Source of the DNA: an uncultured Prevotellaceae bacterium
Lineage (GTDB): Bacteria > Bacteroidota > Bacteroidia > Bacteroidales > Bacteroidaceae
Assembly: GCA_902762565.1 (NCBI GenBank)
Contig: CACWOS010000056.1
Location: 1-42,183 of the forward strand
DNA: 42,183 nucleotides
Reading direction: 5' to 3'
Part shown: one piece after another, positions 1-6,819 of the stretch
Numbering within the stretch: position 1 is the first letter of the stretch
Layout: the number at the start of each line of letters is the position of its first letter
Notes under the pieces: generated by a model
What the model was told of the DNA's origin: nothing
Seen by the model: only the letters and a program-made list of their open reading frames with translations
Database searches by the model: none
Translations under genes and position numbers: made by a program

Positions 1-16
1 AGAAGTAATCGGATGT

Positions 17-77
17 CTCAATTCTCTAGAGAATTGAGAAGTGAGAAGGCAGCTCTCGATACCTGAACTGCCTTCTC
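17..77. repeat. Two adjacent inverted repeats
   Basis: Positions 17-38 form a perfect 22-bp palindrome with CTCTAGAG at the centre. Immediately after it, GAGAAGGCAG (43-52) is the exact inverse of CTGCCTTCTC (68-77), giving a 10-bp stem with a 15-nt loop. No gene is seen on either side in the first 450 bp. They could be a terminator for a gene ending left of the window or a dispersed palindromic element; there is no clear T-run. Confidence 0.6.
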
Positions 78-158
78 GATCACCTTCCCCTTACTTCGCA
101 CCACTACGCTGCCTACTTCGCATCATCGCATCGTTTACTTCGCCACTAACACGCTATT

Positions 159-235
159 TATGTCAGTTCTATGTCGGTTCTATGTCAGTTTTATGTCGGT
201 TCTATGTCAGTTTTATGTCGGTTTTATGTCAGTTT
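159..235. repeat. Seven tandem 11-bp repeats
   Basis: Seven back-to-back copies of TATGTCRGTTY run without gaps. Copies alternate between TATGTCAGTT and TATGTCGGTT, so the array also has a 22-bp period. It lies in a gene-free stretch (1-456). The open frame that crosses it (41-433) has a repeat-driven, cysteine- and phenylalanine-rich translation and is not taken as a gene. Confidence 0.9.
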
Positions 236-407
236 GACGTCTTTTTATGTTCTGCTAACTTATTAAATATTAGCAATTTATCTTCTCGACTATGTCGGAT
301 GTCAGTTGTTTTTGCATTTTTCTTCTCTTTTAATTATTTTTTGCTTGCTGATTCATGTCCATTTCCCTCGCTGATAGCGCAGATAACGCAGATTTTTTTG
401 GATTTCC

Positions 408-438
408 TTTGTCGTTTCAAAAATAATACTTAAATTTG
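408..438 (+). promoter_or_regulatory. Bacteroidetes-type promoter
   Basis: TTTG at 408-411 and TAAATTTG at 431-438 are separated by exactly 19 nt, a full match to the Bacteroidetes housekeeping sigma consensus. Transcription would start near 445 and run into a 23-codon ORF and the GGACT palindromes. No long gene follows on this strand before 2376, so the product may be a short RNA or a remnant transcript. Confidence 0.6.
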
Positions 439-456
439 CATCATAAAACGAAAGTT

Positions 457-528
457 ATGGAAGAAAAAGGAAATCCGCAATTGCTTCGTCTAAGACTTTT
501 GTTCGGTCCGATTAATGAGGACTTTTAG
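457..528 (+). CDS. Possible 23-aa ORF or gene remnant
   Basis: An ATG lies 18 nt after the promoter at 408-438 and opens a 23-codon frame (MEEKGNPQLL..., ending NEDF) that stops inside the first GGACT palindrome. The placement after a good promoter is suggestive, but the length is too short to identify. It may be the 5' end of a gene cut off by the palindromic repeats, a leader peptide, or chance. Confidence 0.2.
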   Translation: MEEKGNPQLLRLRLLFGPINEDF

Positions 529-588
529 TCCGTAGGCTTCGGACTCGCAGTCCGTAAGGAGCGGACTGGCAGTCCGAGGGGACGGACT
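519..588. repeat. Three tandem GGACT-N3-AGTCC palindromes
   Basis: GGACT-TTT-AGTCC (519-531), GGACT-CGC-AGTCC (541-553) and GGACT-GGC-AGTCC (563-575) are spaced by exactly 22 bp, with a half copy GGACT at 584-588. The last two full copies are extended to 7-bp arms by flanking C/G. Each can fold as a small hairpin. Similar GCGGACT words occur in the nqrA-nqrB gap near 20139-20195. Confidence 0.85.
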
Positions 589-611
589 AATATCTTGTGC
601 GTTTGAACGAG

Positions 612-1109
612 TTAGGGCTTCATCGCGTTGAACATCCCAGTTTCTTTGTCAAAAACAACAAGGATTTCTTCTGCTTTTGGATGATTTCGTGGGATGATAA
701 TCGCAACGTACTCTTTGGTTCCTGGTTCTTCTCCTTTTATCTCAACTGTTCTAAAATAATAGCGCTCCTGCTGCCCTGCCTTGTTAAACCAATAAGAGAA
801 TAGTCTTGCTCTCTGTGCTTGTTGCTCACCAGCTGTGCTGCACATGTAAAGCAGTATGTCGGGATTTGTGCGGAAGAACTCGTCAATTACACAAAATACG
901 GTCTGCATGATTTTTATATCATTAGGCGATGCAATATGGTCAAGGTTGGTGAGATTAAACCAATAAGCCTGAAAAAGCGGATGTTCTTCTATTTCAAAAT
1001 CGATAGCATATCTACATCCTTTGTCCGTTTCAAAATAAAGGACCTCACCCCTGTTCCATACTTTGTATGGAGAAAAAACATTGATAAAAGCAATTTCAAG
1101 TCTATTCAT
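612..1109 (-). CDS. DUF6169-like protein of unknown function
   Basis: A 165-aa soluble protein with no signal peptide or membrane segment. The layout (YxFETDKGCRYAIDF near the N-terminus, then a stretch near residues 65-85 on a helix ending in FFRTNPDILLYMC, then RARLFSYWF near 100) resembles the small Bacteroidetes family DUF6169 as I remember it; no function is established. It starts 3 bp after the stop of a 59-aa charged protein and shares its promoter at 1322-1352, so the two are probably co-transcribed. The pair sits in an accessory region beside restriction and toxin-like genes, which makes a defence or toxin-antitoxin role possible, but nothing in the sequence shows it. The antisense frame 819-1343 is a shadow. 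Confidence 0.75.
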   Translation of the reverse strand: MNRLEIAFINVFSPYKVWNRGEVLYFETDKGCRYAIDFEIEEHPLFQAYWFNLTNLDHIASPNDIKIMQTVFCVIDEFFRTNPDILLYMCSTAGEQQAQRARLFSYWFNKAGQQERYYFRTVEIKGEEPGTKEYVAIIIPRNHPKAEEILVVFDKETGMFNAMKP

Positions 1110-1112
1110 GAC

Positions 1113-1292
1113 TTAAGCTGGCTCCAATTCGTAAACATGTTTCTTCTCTGCTTCTTCTTTCATACGCAGTTCTTCTGCGTACATAGCTCTGATCTCTTCT
1201 TCACGAGCGGCGATTCGAGCTTTTGCACGATAGAACCATGCCCTGATTTCTTCAGGAGTTCTTTGCGTATATGTAGATTTCTTGGTCTCCAT
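1113..1292 (-). CDS. Small charged helical protein (59 aa)
   Basis: An ATG at 1292 opens a 59-codon frame ending at TAA 1113-1115. The product starts METKKSTYTQRTPEE and is rich in Glu, Lys, Arg and Ala from residue 14 to 52 (for example EEEIRAMYAEELRMKEEAEK), which predicts one long amphipathic helix or coiled coil. It lies 30 bp below a consensus promoter and 3 bp before the DUF6169-like gene, as expected for the first gene of a two-gene unit. The overlapping frame 1160-1351 on the same strand begins inside the promoter and reads as non-protein-like. Function unknown; small charged helical proteins upstream of a larger partner are often antitoxins or adaptors, but that is only analogy. Confidence 0.65.
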   Translation of the reverse strand: METKKSTYTQRTPEEIRAWFYRAKARIAAREEEIRAMYAEELRMKEEAEKKHVYELEPA

Positions 1293-1321
1293 AATGATTG
1301 TCTATTTACCAATTCTGGGTG

Positions 1322-1352
1322 CAAATTTAACAATTTATTCTGAATAAACAAA
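1322..1352 (-). promoter_or_regulatory. Promoter of the 59-aa/DUF6169 unit
   Basis: On the minus strand TTTG (plus 1349-1352) and TAAATTTG (plus 1322-1329) are separated by 19 nt, a full consensus match. The predicted start of transcription is about 25 nt upstream of the ATG at 1292. It decides the start of the small gene and argues against the overlapping longer frame. Confidence 0.75.
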
Positions 1353-1480
1353 GAAAACGATAATAAAAAAATGAAAAGCGGGATGGTTCTGGAAATTCCT
1401 AGATTACATTAAAAATCCCAATAATGCAAGTTTTCATGCAAATATCTTTCAGTTATTGCTTTCATTTGCAGATTTTTTCT

Positions 1481-1488
1481 TATCTTTG
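1481..1488 (+). promoter_or_regulatory. Promoter -7 box before a leader and broken small ORF
   Basis: TATCTTTG matches the -7 consensus. The -33 partner is weaker (ATTG at 1455-1458, 22-nt spacing). Downstream lies about 125 nt of untranslated sequence and then the interrupted ORF at 1614. Confidence 0.5.
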
Positions 1489-1613
1489 CAATCGGCTTGG
1501 GGGAGAAATCCTGAGTCGCAGATGCATTAGCTTTTATATCGCACTTGACTGAAAAGACCTCGGAAATCTGTTTTGGAATAGTTCGATTGAAGAAGCAAAG
1601 GGGAAACCCAGAA
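1489..1613 (+). ncRNA. Possible structured leader RNA
   Basis: The stretch between the -7 box at 1481 and the ATG at 1614 has CAATCG (1489-1494) able to pair with CGATTG (1584-1589), closing a ~100-nt domain. It shares the collinear words ATCGGCT, CTGAGT-GCAG and GCATTAGCT with the longer leader at 2046-2350. No known riboswitch core was recognised. It could be a leader, an independent small RNA or a decayed copy of the second leader. Confidence 0.3.
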
Positions 1614-1787
1614 ATGAAACAACGAACTGAAGAAGAATTATATAACGAAAGTCGAAGGTTACGTGCAGAGACAATGCTTATGGCCGATTAACTGCGCGAC
1701 AACCCTCTGCGTTTTACCATTACCAACGGTATCACAATGGATGTGGAGGTAACAAAGACAGACCTAAGGAGAATAAAAAAACGCTGA
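1614..1787 (+). pseudogene. Small ORF interrupted by one in-frame stop
   Basis: From ATG 1614 the frame reads 25 codons (MKQRTEEELYNESRRLRAET, MLMAD), meets TAA at 1689-1691, and continues in the same frame for 31 more codons (LRDNPLRFTITNG, then ITMDVEVTKTDLRRIKKR) to TGA at 1785-1787. Both halves look like real protein: the first is a charged helix, the second two beta strands with a basic tail. The simplest reading is a 56-aa gene with a single nonsense change, perhaps recent because no frameshift is present. Family not recognised. No gene is seen from 1788 to 2008, which is AT-rich. Confidence 0.5.
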
Positions 1788-2008
1788 ACTGATTTGCTAA
1801 CCCGATTACGGTGCTACTCTTTCATTTCAGCGGGAGGAATTATCTTCCTTTCGTGCTGCAAAAATAGGCATTTATACTTAAAGTTCCAAATAATTTCCCT
1901 AAAATCTACTTTTTTCGGCAAATTGAAGGTGTTTTCCTTTTTTTTGCTATCTGTCACCCTCAGTGAAGATAGGATGCACCTCGAAAATGAAAATAAATCG
2001 CAATTTAT

Positions 2009-2039
2009 TTTGCATTTCGCTCGGTTTTCACTATCTTTG
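2009..2039 (+). promoter_or_regulatory. Consensus promoter of the restriction operon
   Basis: TTTG (2009-2012), 19-nt spacer, TATCTTTG (2032-2039). Start of transcription expected near 2046, about 330 nt before the ATG of the restriction-methylase gene, so the mRNA carries an unusually long leader. Confidence 0.75.
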
Positions 2040-2045
2040 CATTCA

Positions 2046-2350
2046 AGTATCGGCTAATCGTCGTAAACGACGCTAGCTAAGGCTGATTCTCTGAGTGCAG
2101 GGTGCCGGTATGACATTGAGGGTAAAACAATAACAGCATTAGCTGATTATTCGGCATATCTTGAAACCTAGGAAATTTCAATGATAGAATTGCCAAAATA
2201 GTCACTAGTTCTGCACCTAAGGGTGTGGACATGACTTATCTGGCAATTCGGGCAATCCTAGGGCCTCAAGATATGGATAAGGCGGTTCACGCCTTTTCTA
2301 TGTTCTGAGGTCTCGTTGGTTTTGTCCGTTTACAAAGCCCGATAAGTCAG
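2046..2350 (+). ncRNA. Structured ~300-nt leader RNA of unknown family
   Basis: The leader of the restriction operon can fold extensively. A long arm is built from nested pairs: CATATCTTGA (2155-2164) with 2266-2275, CCTAGG (2167-2172) with 2257-2262, GAATTGCCA (2187-2195) with 2241-2249, GTCA (2201-2204) with 2232-2235, GTTC (2208-2211) with 2227-2230, and CACC (2214-2217) with 2222-2225 around a TAAG loop. GGCTAATCG (2052-2060) pairs at 8 of 9 positions with 2340-2348 to close the whole domain. CGTCG-TAAA-CGACG (2059-2072) overlaps that closing helix by 2 nt and may compete with it. AAGGCG-GTTCA-CGCCTT plus TT (2279-2297) resembles a short terminator about 80 nt before the gene. No match to RNase P, tmRNA, SRP RNA or common riboswitch cores was recognised. 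It may be a regulatory leader or a separate ncRNA. Confidence 0.5.
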
Positions 2351-2375
2351 CGAGTGCCAATAACCGAATATTACT

Positions 2376-5375
2376 ATGCTATTTCAGAAGACTATTCTCA
2401 AGAAATATTTGGGTCTGATTGATGAAGAAATTGTCAATGTGGCTTGGAAGCAGTTTCAGGCTTATTTTCTTGATGCACAGATACAAGCCAATATCCAACA
2501 ATCGAAAGAGGAACAATTCCAGGAAGGTTTTCTTCGTGAGTTGTTTGTGAAGGTGTTGGGCTATACGCTGAACCCATCGCCCGACTACAATCTTATTACT
2601 GAGAAGAAGAACGAGACAAACTCGAAGAAAGCTGATGGTGCTATACAGAAAGACGGCAAGGTGATTGGTGTGATTGAGTTGAAAGACCATAAGACAACAG
2701 ACCTTTCAAAGGTAGAGCCTCAGGCATTCAACTACAAGAGCCAGCATCCTGAGGCACATTACGTTGTTATCTCCAATTTTGAGAAGCTTCGTCTTTATAT
2801 AGACAATGCTGTAGAGTATCGCGAATGGAACCTGTTTCATCTGACGGAAGAGGACTTCCGCGAGTTGTATCTTTGTCTCGCTTGGAAGCAGGTTGAGAGA
2901 GGTTTGGCTTTACAGATAAAACAGGAATCGGTATCGAGCGAAGATCAGATTACGAAAGCACTCTATAAAGACTATTCACAGTTCAAACGTGTGCTCTTTG
3001 CCGACATCTTGAAACAGAATCCGACTCCTGAAGGCAAAGATGAAAAAGAGTGGCAACTGCTTCTTTTTAAGAAGACCCAGAAGCTGCTTGACCGTCTGCT
3101 GTTTATCTTCTTTGCTGAGGACTGTGGCCTGTTGCCGCCCAACTCGATGGTGCAGATTATCGACCAATGGGAAAAACTGAAAGAGATGGACGAATACCGT
3201 CCGTTCTATGACAGGGTGAAGAAGTACTTCGGTTATATGAACACCGGCTTTCAGGGCAAGAAATATGAAATCTTCGCCTATAATGGTGGACTTTTCAAAC
3301 CAGACGTGATACTTGATAATATCAAGATTAGCGACGACCTATTGGTAGAGCATACACGTAAGCTGTCTGAATACGACTTTGAGAGTGATGTGGATGTAAA
3401 CATCTTGGGTCATATCTTTGAAAATTCGCTGTCAGAGATAGAAGAAGTAACCCTGCAAATCAATAATGGTGCAGCACCACAAACCTCGAAGCGCAAACAG
3501 GATGGTGTGTTCTATACGCCTCAGTATATCACAAAATACATTGTAGAGAATACTGTTGGCCGCCTTTGTGCAGAGAAGAAGCAAGAGCTGAACATCGTTG
3601 AGGATGAGTATTTCTCAGACCAACGCCGTCAACTGAAAACCAAGCAACGCTTGCTGGAGCAATTGCAGCAGTATCGTAATTGGTTACTTCAGATAACAAT
3701 CCTCGATCCAGCTTGTGGTAGTGGTGCTTTCTTGAATGCAGCTTTGCAGTTCTTGATAGCTGAACATAAGTTGATTGACGAGATGGAGGCAAAGGTGGCA
3801 GGCTCTGCTATTGTGTTTCAAGATGTAGAGAATAGCATTTTGGAGCATAACCTTTTTGGTGTAGACATCAATGAGGAAAGTGTGGAGATTGCGCAGTTGG
3901 CCCTTTGGCTGCGTACTGCCAAACCACATCGTAAATTGAACTCACTCAATGAGAATATTAAATGCGGGAACTCTCTGATTAGCGATCCTGAAATAGCTGG
4001 TGAAAAAGCATTCAACTGGCAAGAGCAGTTCCCCAAGGTATTCGAAAAAGGAGGCTTCGATGTAGTAATTGGTAATCCGCCGTATATTCCTACAGAACGA
4101 ATCACTTCTGCCGACAAGTCCTATTACGAGGAAGTATTTCAATCTGCATATGGAAGAATTAATGTATATCCACTTTTCTATGAAAGAGGACTTAAACTTT
4201 TAAAAAACAACGGATTACTTGGCTATATTACGCCATATACATTAATGAAGAATCAGTACTACATAGAAGCCAGGCGTTATATTTTGGATAATTGTACGAT
4301 ATTATGTCTTGCTGACTTCTCTGGCTTCCCAGTATTTGAAGATGCTACAGTTGATAGTATAATATTAATACTACAAAAGCAACATTACAAAAAAGCAGTC
4401 CCTTATATTTTCATTAATCACATTAAGGACTTCGCTAATGGTCTTTATTCAATTCACGAAGCTATACAATCGGATATTTTGCAACACTCTGATTTGTCAT
4501 TTAGCAATATTGTGAGTTCTTTTGATTTCAAAAAAGTATCAGTTGGTTGTGTAAAGTTAGGCGAAATAGTGAACTTTAAGCAGGGTATTATTACAGGCAA
4601 CAATAAGAAGTTCTTAACAAAACAAGAAGGGGATAAAACAAAAAAAGTCATAACAGGGTCAGATTTCAATCGCTATGCATTGAAGTGGCATAATGATTAT
4701 GTAATATATGATGAAAAAGAATTGCATAGGCCTCGCGTTCCTGGGATATTTGAGGTAGAACAAAAACTTTTATTGCGTCAGACTGGAGCATATCCTATAT
4801 GTATGATAGATACTAACTCATATTATACACTTGATACTGTTCACAACGGTACATTAAAAGACAAACGTTTCAATTTGAAATACATAATGTGTTTAATTAA
4901 TAGCACACTGCATCGATATCTCTATGAGAGTTCTGTAAACGAATCGGGCAAAGTGTTTGCTCAGGTCAAAATCATTTATATAGACCCTCTTCCCATCAAA
5001 GTTGTAGACGAAGCTATTCAGCAACCTTTCGTTACCCTCGCTGAAACGATGCTTTCTCTAAATCAACAATTGCAAGAGAAACGCACCCGTTTCCTCCATC
5101 GTCTGAGTGAGAACTTTGAGGGCATCAAGATAACAACAGCTTTGCAGTCATTTGACCAGTTAGACTTCAAGGGCTTCGTGGCAGAACTGAAGAAACAGAA
5201 GATAAAACTTTCACTGGTTCAGCAAGACGAGTGGGAAGACTACTTTAACCAATATCGCCAAGCCTGCCAAGAACTCTCAGAGCAGATAAAGGCTACAGAC
5301 AACGAGATAGACAACAAGGTGTTCGACCTCTATGGCTTAACACCAGAAGAACGTGAAATCGTAAAAAACTCATAA
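2376..5375 (+). CDS. Type IIG-like restriction enzyme/N6-adenine methyltransferase
   Basis: A 999-aa single-chain restriction-modification protein of the Eco57I/TaqI-like class. The N-terminal nuclease domain shows a PD-(D/E)xK pattern (D87, then E101-L-K103 in VIGVIELKDHK). A helical middle precedes the methyltransferase core: SAM-binding motif I DPACGSGAF from D444 and catalytic motif IV NPPY at 567-570. The C-terminal third (about 720-890) looks like a TaqI-type target recognition domain, followed by a coiled helical tail ending LYGLTPEEREIV. It would methylate adenine in one strand of an asymmetric site and cut unmodified DNA; the site cannot be read from sequence. Bases 4140-4980, covering the recognition region, are visibly more AT-rich than the rest, as expected for an exchanged specificity module. 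First gene of a three-gene unit with 4-bp gaps. Family call firm; activity inferred. Confidence 0.9.
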   Translation: MLFQKTILKKYLGLIDEEIVNVAWKQFQAYFLDAQIQANIQQSKEEQFQEGFLRELFVKVLGYTLNPSPDYNLITEKKNETNSKKADGAIQKDGKVIGVIELKDHKTTDLSKVEPQAFNYKSQHPEAHYVVISNFEKLRLYIDNAVEYREWNLFHLTEEDFRELYLCLAWKQVERGLALQIKQESVSSEDQITKALYKDYSQFKRVLFADILKQNPTPEGKDEKEWQLLLFKKTQKLLDRLLFIFFAEDCGLLPPNSMVQIIDQWEKLKEMDEYRPFYDRVKKYFGYMNTGFQGKKYEIFAYNGGLFKPDVILDNIKISDDLLVEHTRKLSEYDFESDVDVNILGHIFENSLSEIEEVTLQINNGAAPQTSKRKQDGVFYTPQYITKYIVENTVGRLCAEKKQELNIVEDEYFSDQRRQLKTKQRLLEQLQQYRNWLLQITILDPACGSGAFLNAALQFLIAEHKLIDEMEAKVAGSAIVFQDVENSILEHNLFGVDINEESVEIAQLALWLRTAKPHRKLNSLNENIKCGNSLISDPEIAGEKAFNWQEQFPKVFEKGGFDVVIGNPPYIPTERITSADKSYYEEVFQSAYGRINVYPLFYERGLKLLKNNGLLGYITPYTLMKNQYYIEARRYILDNCTILCLADFSGFPVFEDATVDSIILILQKQHYKKAVPYIFINHIKDFANGLYSIHEAIQSDILQHSDLSFSNIVSSFDFKKVSVGCVKLGEIVNFKQGIITGNNKKFLTKQEGDKTKKVITGSDFNRYALKWHNDYVIYDEKELHRPRVPGIFEVEQKLLLRQTGAYPICMIDTNSYYTLDTVHNGTLKDKRFNLKYIMCLINSTLHRYLYESSVNESGKVFAQVKIIYIDPLPIKVVDEAIQQPFVTLAETMLSLNQQLQEKRTRFLHRLSENFEGIKITTALQSFDQLDFKGFVAELKKQKIKLSLVQQDEWEDYFNQYRQACQELSEQIKATDNEIDNKVFDLYGLTPEEREIVKNS

Positions 5376-5379
5376 TATT

Positions 5380-6309
5380 ATGAAGCTAATAAAACAGAAA
5401 CAAATTAACCCAAGAAAGATGTGGCCCAACGAGGCACAAAACTTTACGCCTTGGCTCGCAGAGAATATTGCAGAGTTAGGCGAGAAGATCGGGATGGAAT
5501 TAGAAGTAGTAGGGCAGGAAGTCTCTGTTGGTCCATATTCAGCAGACATCCTTGCAAAGGATATTGATACTGATGCTTATGTCGTAATAGAGAACCAGTT
5601 GGAGAAAACCAATCACGACCATCTGGGAAAAAGTATTACTTACGCTTCTGCATTGGGGGCAAAGACCATTGTGTGGATAGCTACTGATTTTACGGAGGAA
5701 CATAAGAAAGCACTTGATTGGTTGAACGACAACACCAACGAGGACTTAGCTTTTTGGGGCGTTCAACTGGAGTTGTGGCAGATATCGGAAGAGACTGCAT
5801 CAATGAGATTGAATATTGTTAGCAGGCCAAGTACGAATGTCAAAACCATCAAGAGCAAAACCAATAACGAAAGTGAATCAAGGAATATTCAGCTGGAATT
5901 CTGGACTAAATTTAGAGATAAGTTGCAGAGCACTAAGAAGATTCCCACGTTGCAGACTCCTAAACCTCGCTATTGGTATGACGTTAGAATTGGACGTTCG
6001 AATATCCTTCTGTCAAACATTTGCAGTCCTCAGAAGAATATTGTAGGTGTTCGTCTTTACATCAGAAGTAATGTAGTGGAGATTTATTACCCGGTTTTAA
6101 AGGCAAAGAAAGATGAAATCAACAAAGTATTAGGTTCTGAACCAATGTGGGATGCGAACCCAGAGGCAAAAGACAAGACAATCGCCCTTTCTCATGATAC
6201 AGACCTGACAGACCCAGATCGAATGGAAGAGGCATTGGACTGGCTAGTACAGCAAACCATCATCTTCTATAATGTATTCTCGAAGGAGGTAAAGGGAATT
6301 AAAGTTTAA
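5380..6309 (+). CDS. DUF4268 protein, PD-(D/E)xK nuclease-like
   Basis: A 309-aa soluble protein that begins 4 bp after the restriction gene stops, so it is very likely translated from the same mRNA. The N-terminal half has the layout of a PD-(D/E)xK-type fold: GPYSADILAKD (D56) and then VVIENQ (E71-x-Q73), with Q where the classical motif has K. The C-terminal half (about 165-305, opening with LEFWTKFRDKL) matches the DUF4268 pattern of a Trp/Tyr-rich alpha-beta domain ending in a helix near EEALDWLVQQ. DUF4268 proteins are often found near restriction and other defence genes. It could be a second nuclease, a specificity aid or a DNA-end binding partner; the function is not established. Confidence 0.8.
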   Translation: MKLIKQKQINPRKMWPNEAQNFTPWLAENIAELGEKIGMELEVVGQEVSVGPYSADILAKDIDTDAYVVIENQLEKTNHDHLGKSITYASALGAKTIVWIATDFTEEHKKALDWLNDNTNEDLAFWGVQLELWQISEETASMRLNIVSRPSTNVKTIKSKTNNESESRNIQLEFWTKFRDKLQSTKKIPTLQTPKPRYWYDVRIGRSNILLSNICSPQKNIVGVRLYIRSNVVEIYYPVLKAKKDEINKVLGSEPMWDANPEAKDKTIALSHDTDLTDPDRMEEALDWLVQQTIIFYNVFSKEVKGIKV

Positions 6310-6313
6310 AAGG

Positions 6314-6574
6314 ATGAAGAAAAGGTATGAATCAATAGAAAAGCCAGACAAGTGCCCTAAATGTGGGGCGCCTGTGTATCGTATACAATATGGCATGCCG
6401 ATGATGTCGGAAGATGAGTATTTCAATACTTATCATGAGCACGTTATTTATGGTGGATGCTGTGTCTCAGAAGATGACCCTGAATGGCAGTGTAGCAAAT
6501 GCGGAGCTGAGATTTACAATGCAAAGCATATTCCATTGACAAAGAAAGATGCCTATGCAAAAAATCCATCCTGA
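6314..6574 (+). CDS. Small zinc-ribbon protein
   Basis: An 86-aa protein starting 4 bp after the DUF4268 gene. Two CxxC knuckles, CPKCGAPV (residues 14-17) and CSKCGAEI (about 60-63), frame a 40-residue acidic insert that carries another Cys pair (GGCCVSEDD). This is a classical zinc-ribbon spacing for binding one Zn2+. It is the third gene of the restriction unit, so it may be a DNA- or protein-binding accessory, but zinc ribbons this short are too generic to assign. No signal peptide. Confidence 0.75.
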   Translation: MKKRYESIEKPDKCPKCGAPVYRIQYGMPMMSEDEYFNTYHEHVIYGGCCVSEDDPEWQCSKCGAEIYNAKHIPLTKKDAYAKNPS

Positions 6575-6669
6575 TAGATTAGGGAAATGCGGGTCGATTA
6601 TGGAAGATGTAAAAAAGGTTATTACTGCTGACGGAATAGGAACTGCTGGTTGGTGTATTCCAAACGGAG

Positions 6670-6771
6670 GGTGCCAAAAACTCTGCCTTGGAATCCGAAA
6701 TTGACCGTCTTGTTTTTCAACTCCACGGCCTGACAGAAGAGGAAATCAAAATCGTTGAAGGTTGCGAATAA
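6670..6771 (+). pseudogene. C-terminal remnant of a second methylase
   Basis: The frame ending at TAA 6769-6771 reads ...ALESEIDRLVFQLHGLTEEE then IKIVEGCE. It lines up with the last 25 residues of the intact enzyme at 2376-5375 (NEIDNKVFDLYGLTPEEREI), but its DNA differs, so it is not a recent copy. This tail is typical of Eco57I-type methylases. Nothing of the catalytic part remains; 6575-6669 shows no recognisable coding sequence. A related restriction gene was probably here and was replaced or deleted. Confidence 0.6.
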
Positions 6772-6784
6772 GGTGAATCATAAA

Positions 6785-6819
6785 AAATAAGGTGGTTGCA
6801 AATGACAACTACCTTATTT
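6785..6819. terminator. Bidirectional terminator hairpin
   Basis: AAATAAGGTGGTTG (6785-6798) pairs along all 14 positions (one G-U) with CAACTACCTTATTT (6806-6819), loop 7 nt, A-rich on the left and T-rich on the right. It lies between the rightward restriction unit and the leftward DUF3791/DUF3990 unit and overlaps the stop codon of the latter's last gene. Confidence 0.75.

Noticed and set aside
159-235. CRISPR array
   Set aside because: Units are directly abutting with no spacers, and there are no cas genes.
41-433. 130-aa open frame across the first repeats
   Set aside because: The translation is driven by the 11-bp repeat (FYVGSM, FYVSFM units), starts in a palindrome and has no protein-like pattern or promoter.
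519-588. CRISPR-like palindromic repeats
   Set aside because: The period is 22 bp with only 9 bp between palindromes, too short for spacers.
819-1343. 174-aa frame opposite the DUF6169-like gene
   Set aside because: It is antisense to two better supported genes and crosses their promoter.
1160-1351. 63-aa minus-strand frame
   Set aside because: Its start lies inside the promoter elements at 1322-1352; the 59-codon frame 1113-1292 fits the promoter and the downstream gene.
2046-2350. RNase P RNA, tmRNA, SRP RNA, or a cobalamin, TPP or FMN riboswitch
   Set aside because: None of their conserved core words was found; the RNA is left unassigned.
2046-2350. Retron or group II intron RNA
   Set aside because: No reverse transcriptase gene is nearby and no domain V-like hairpin is seen.
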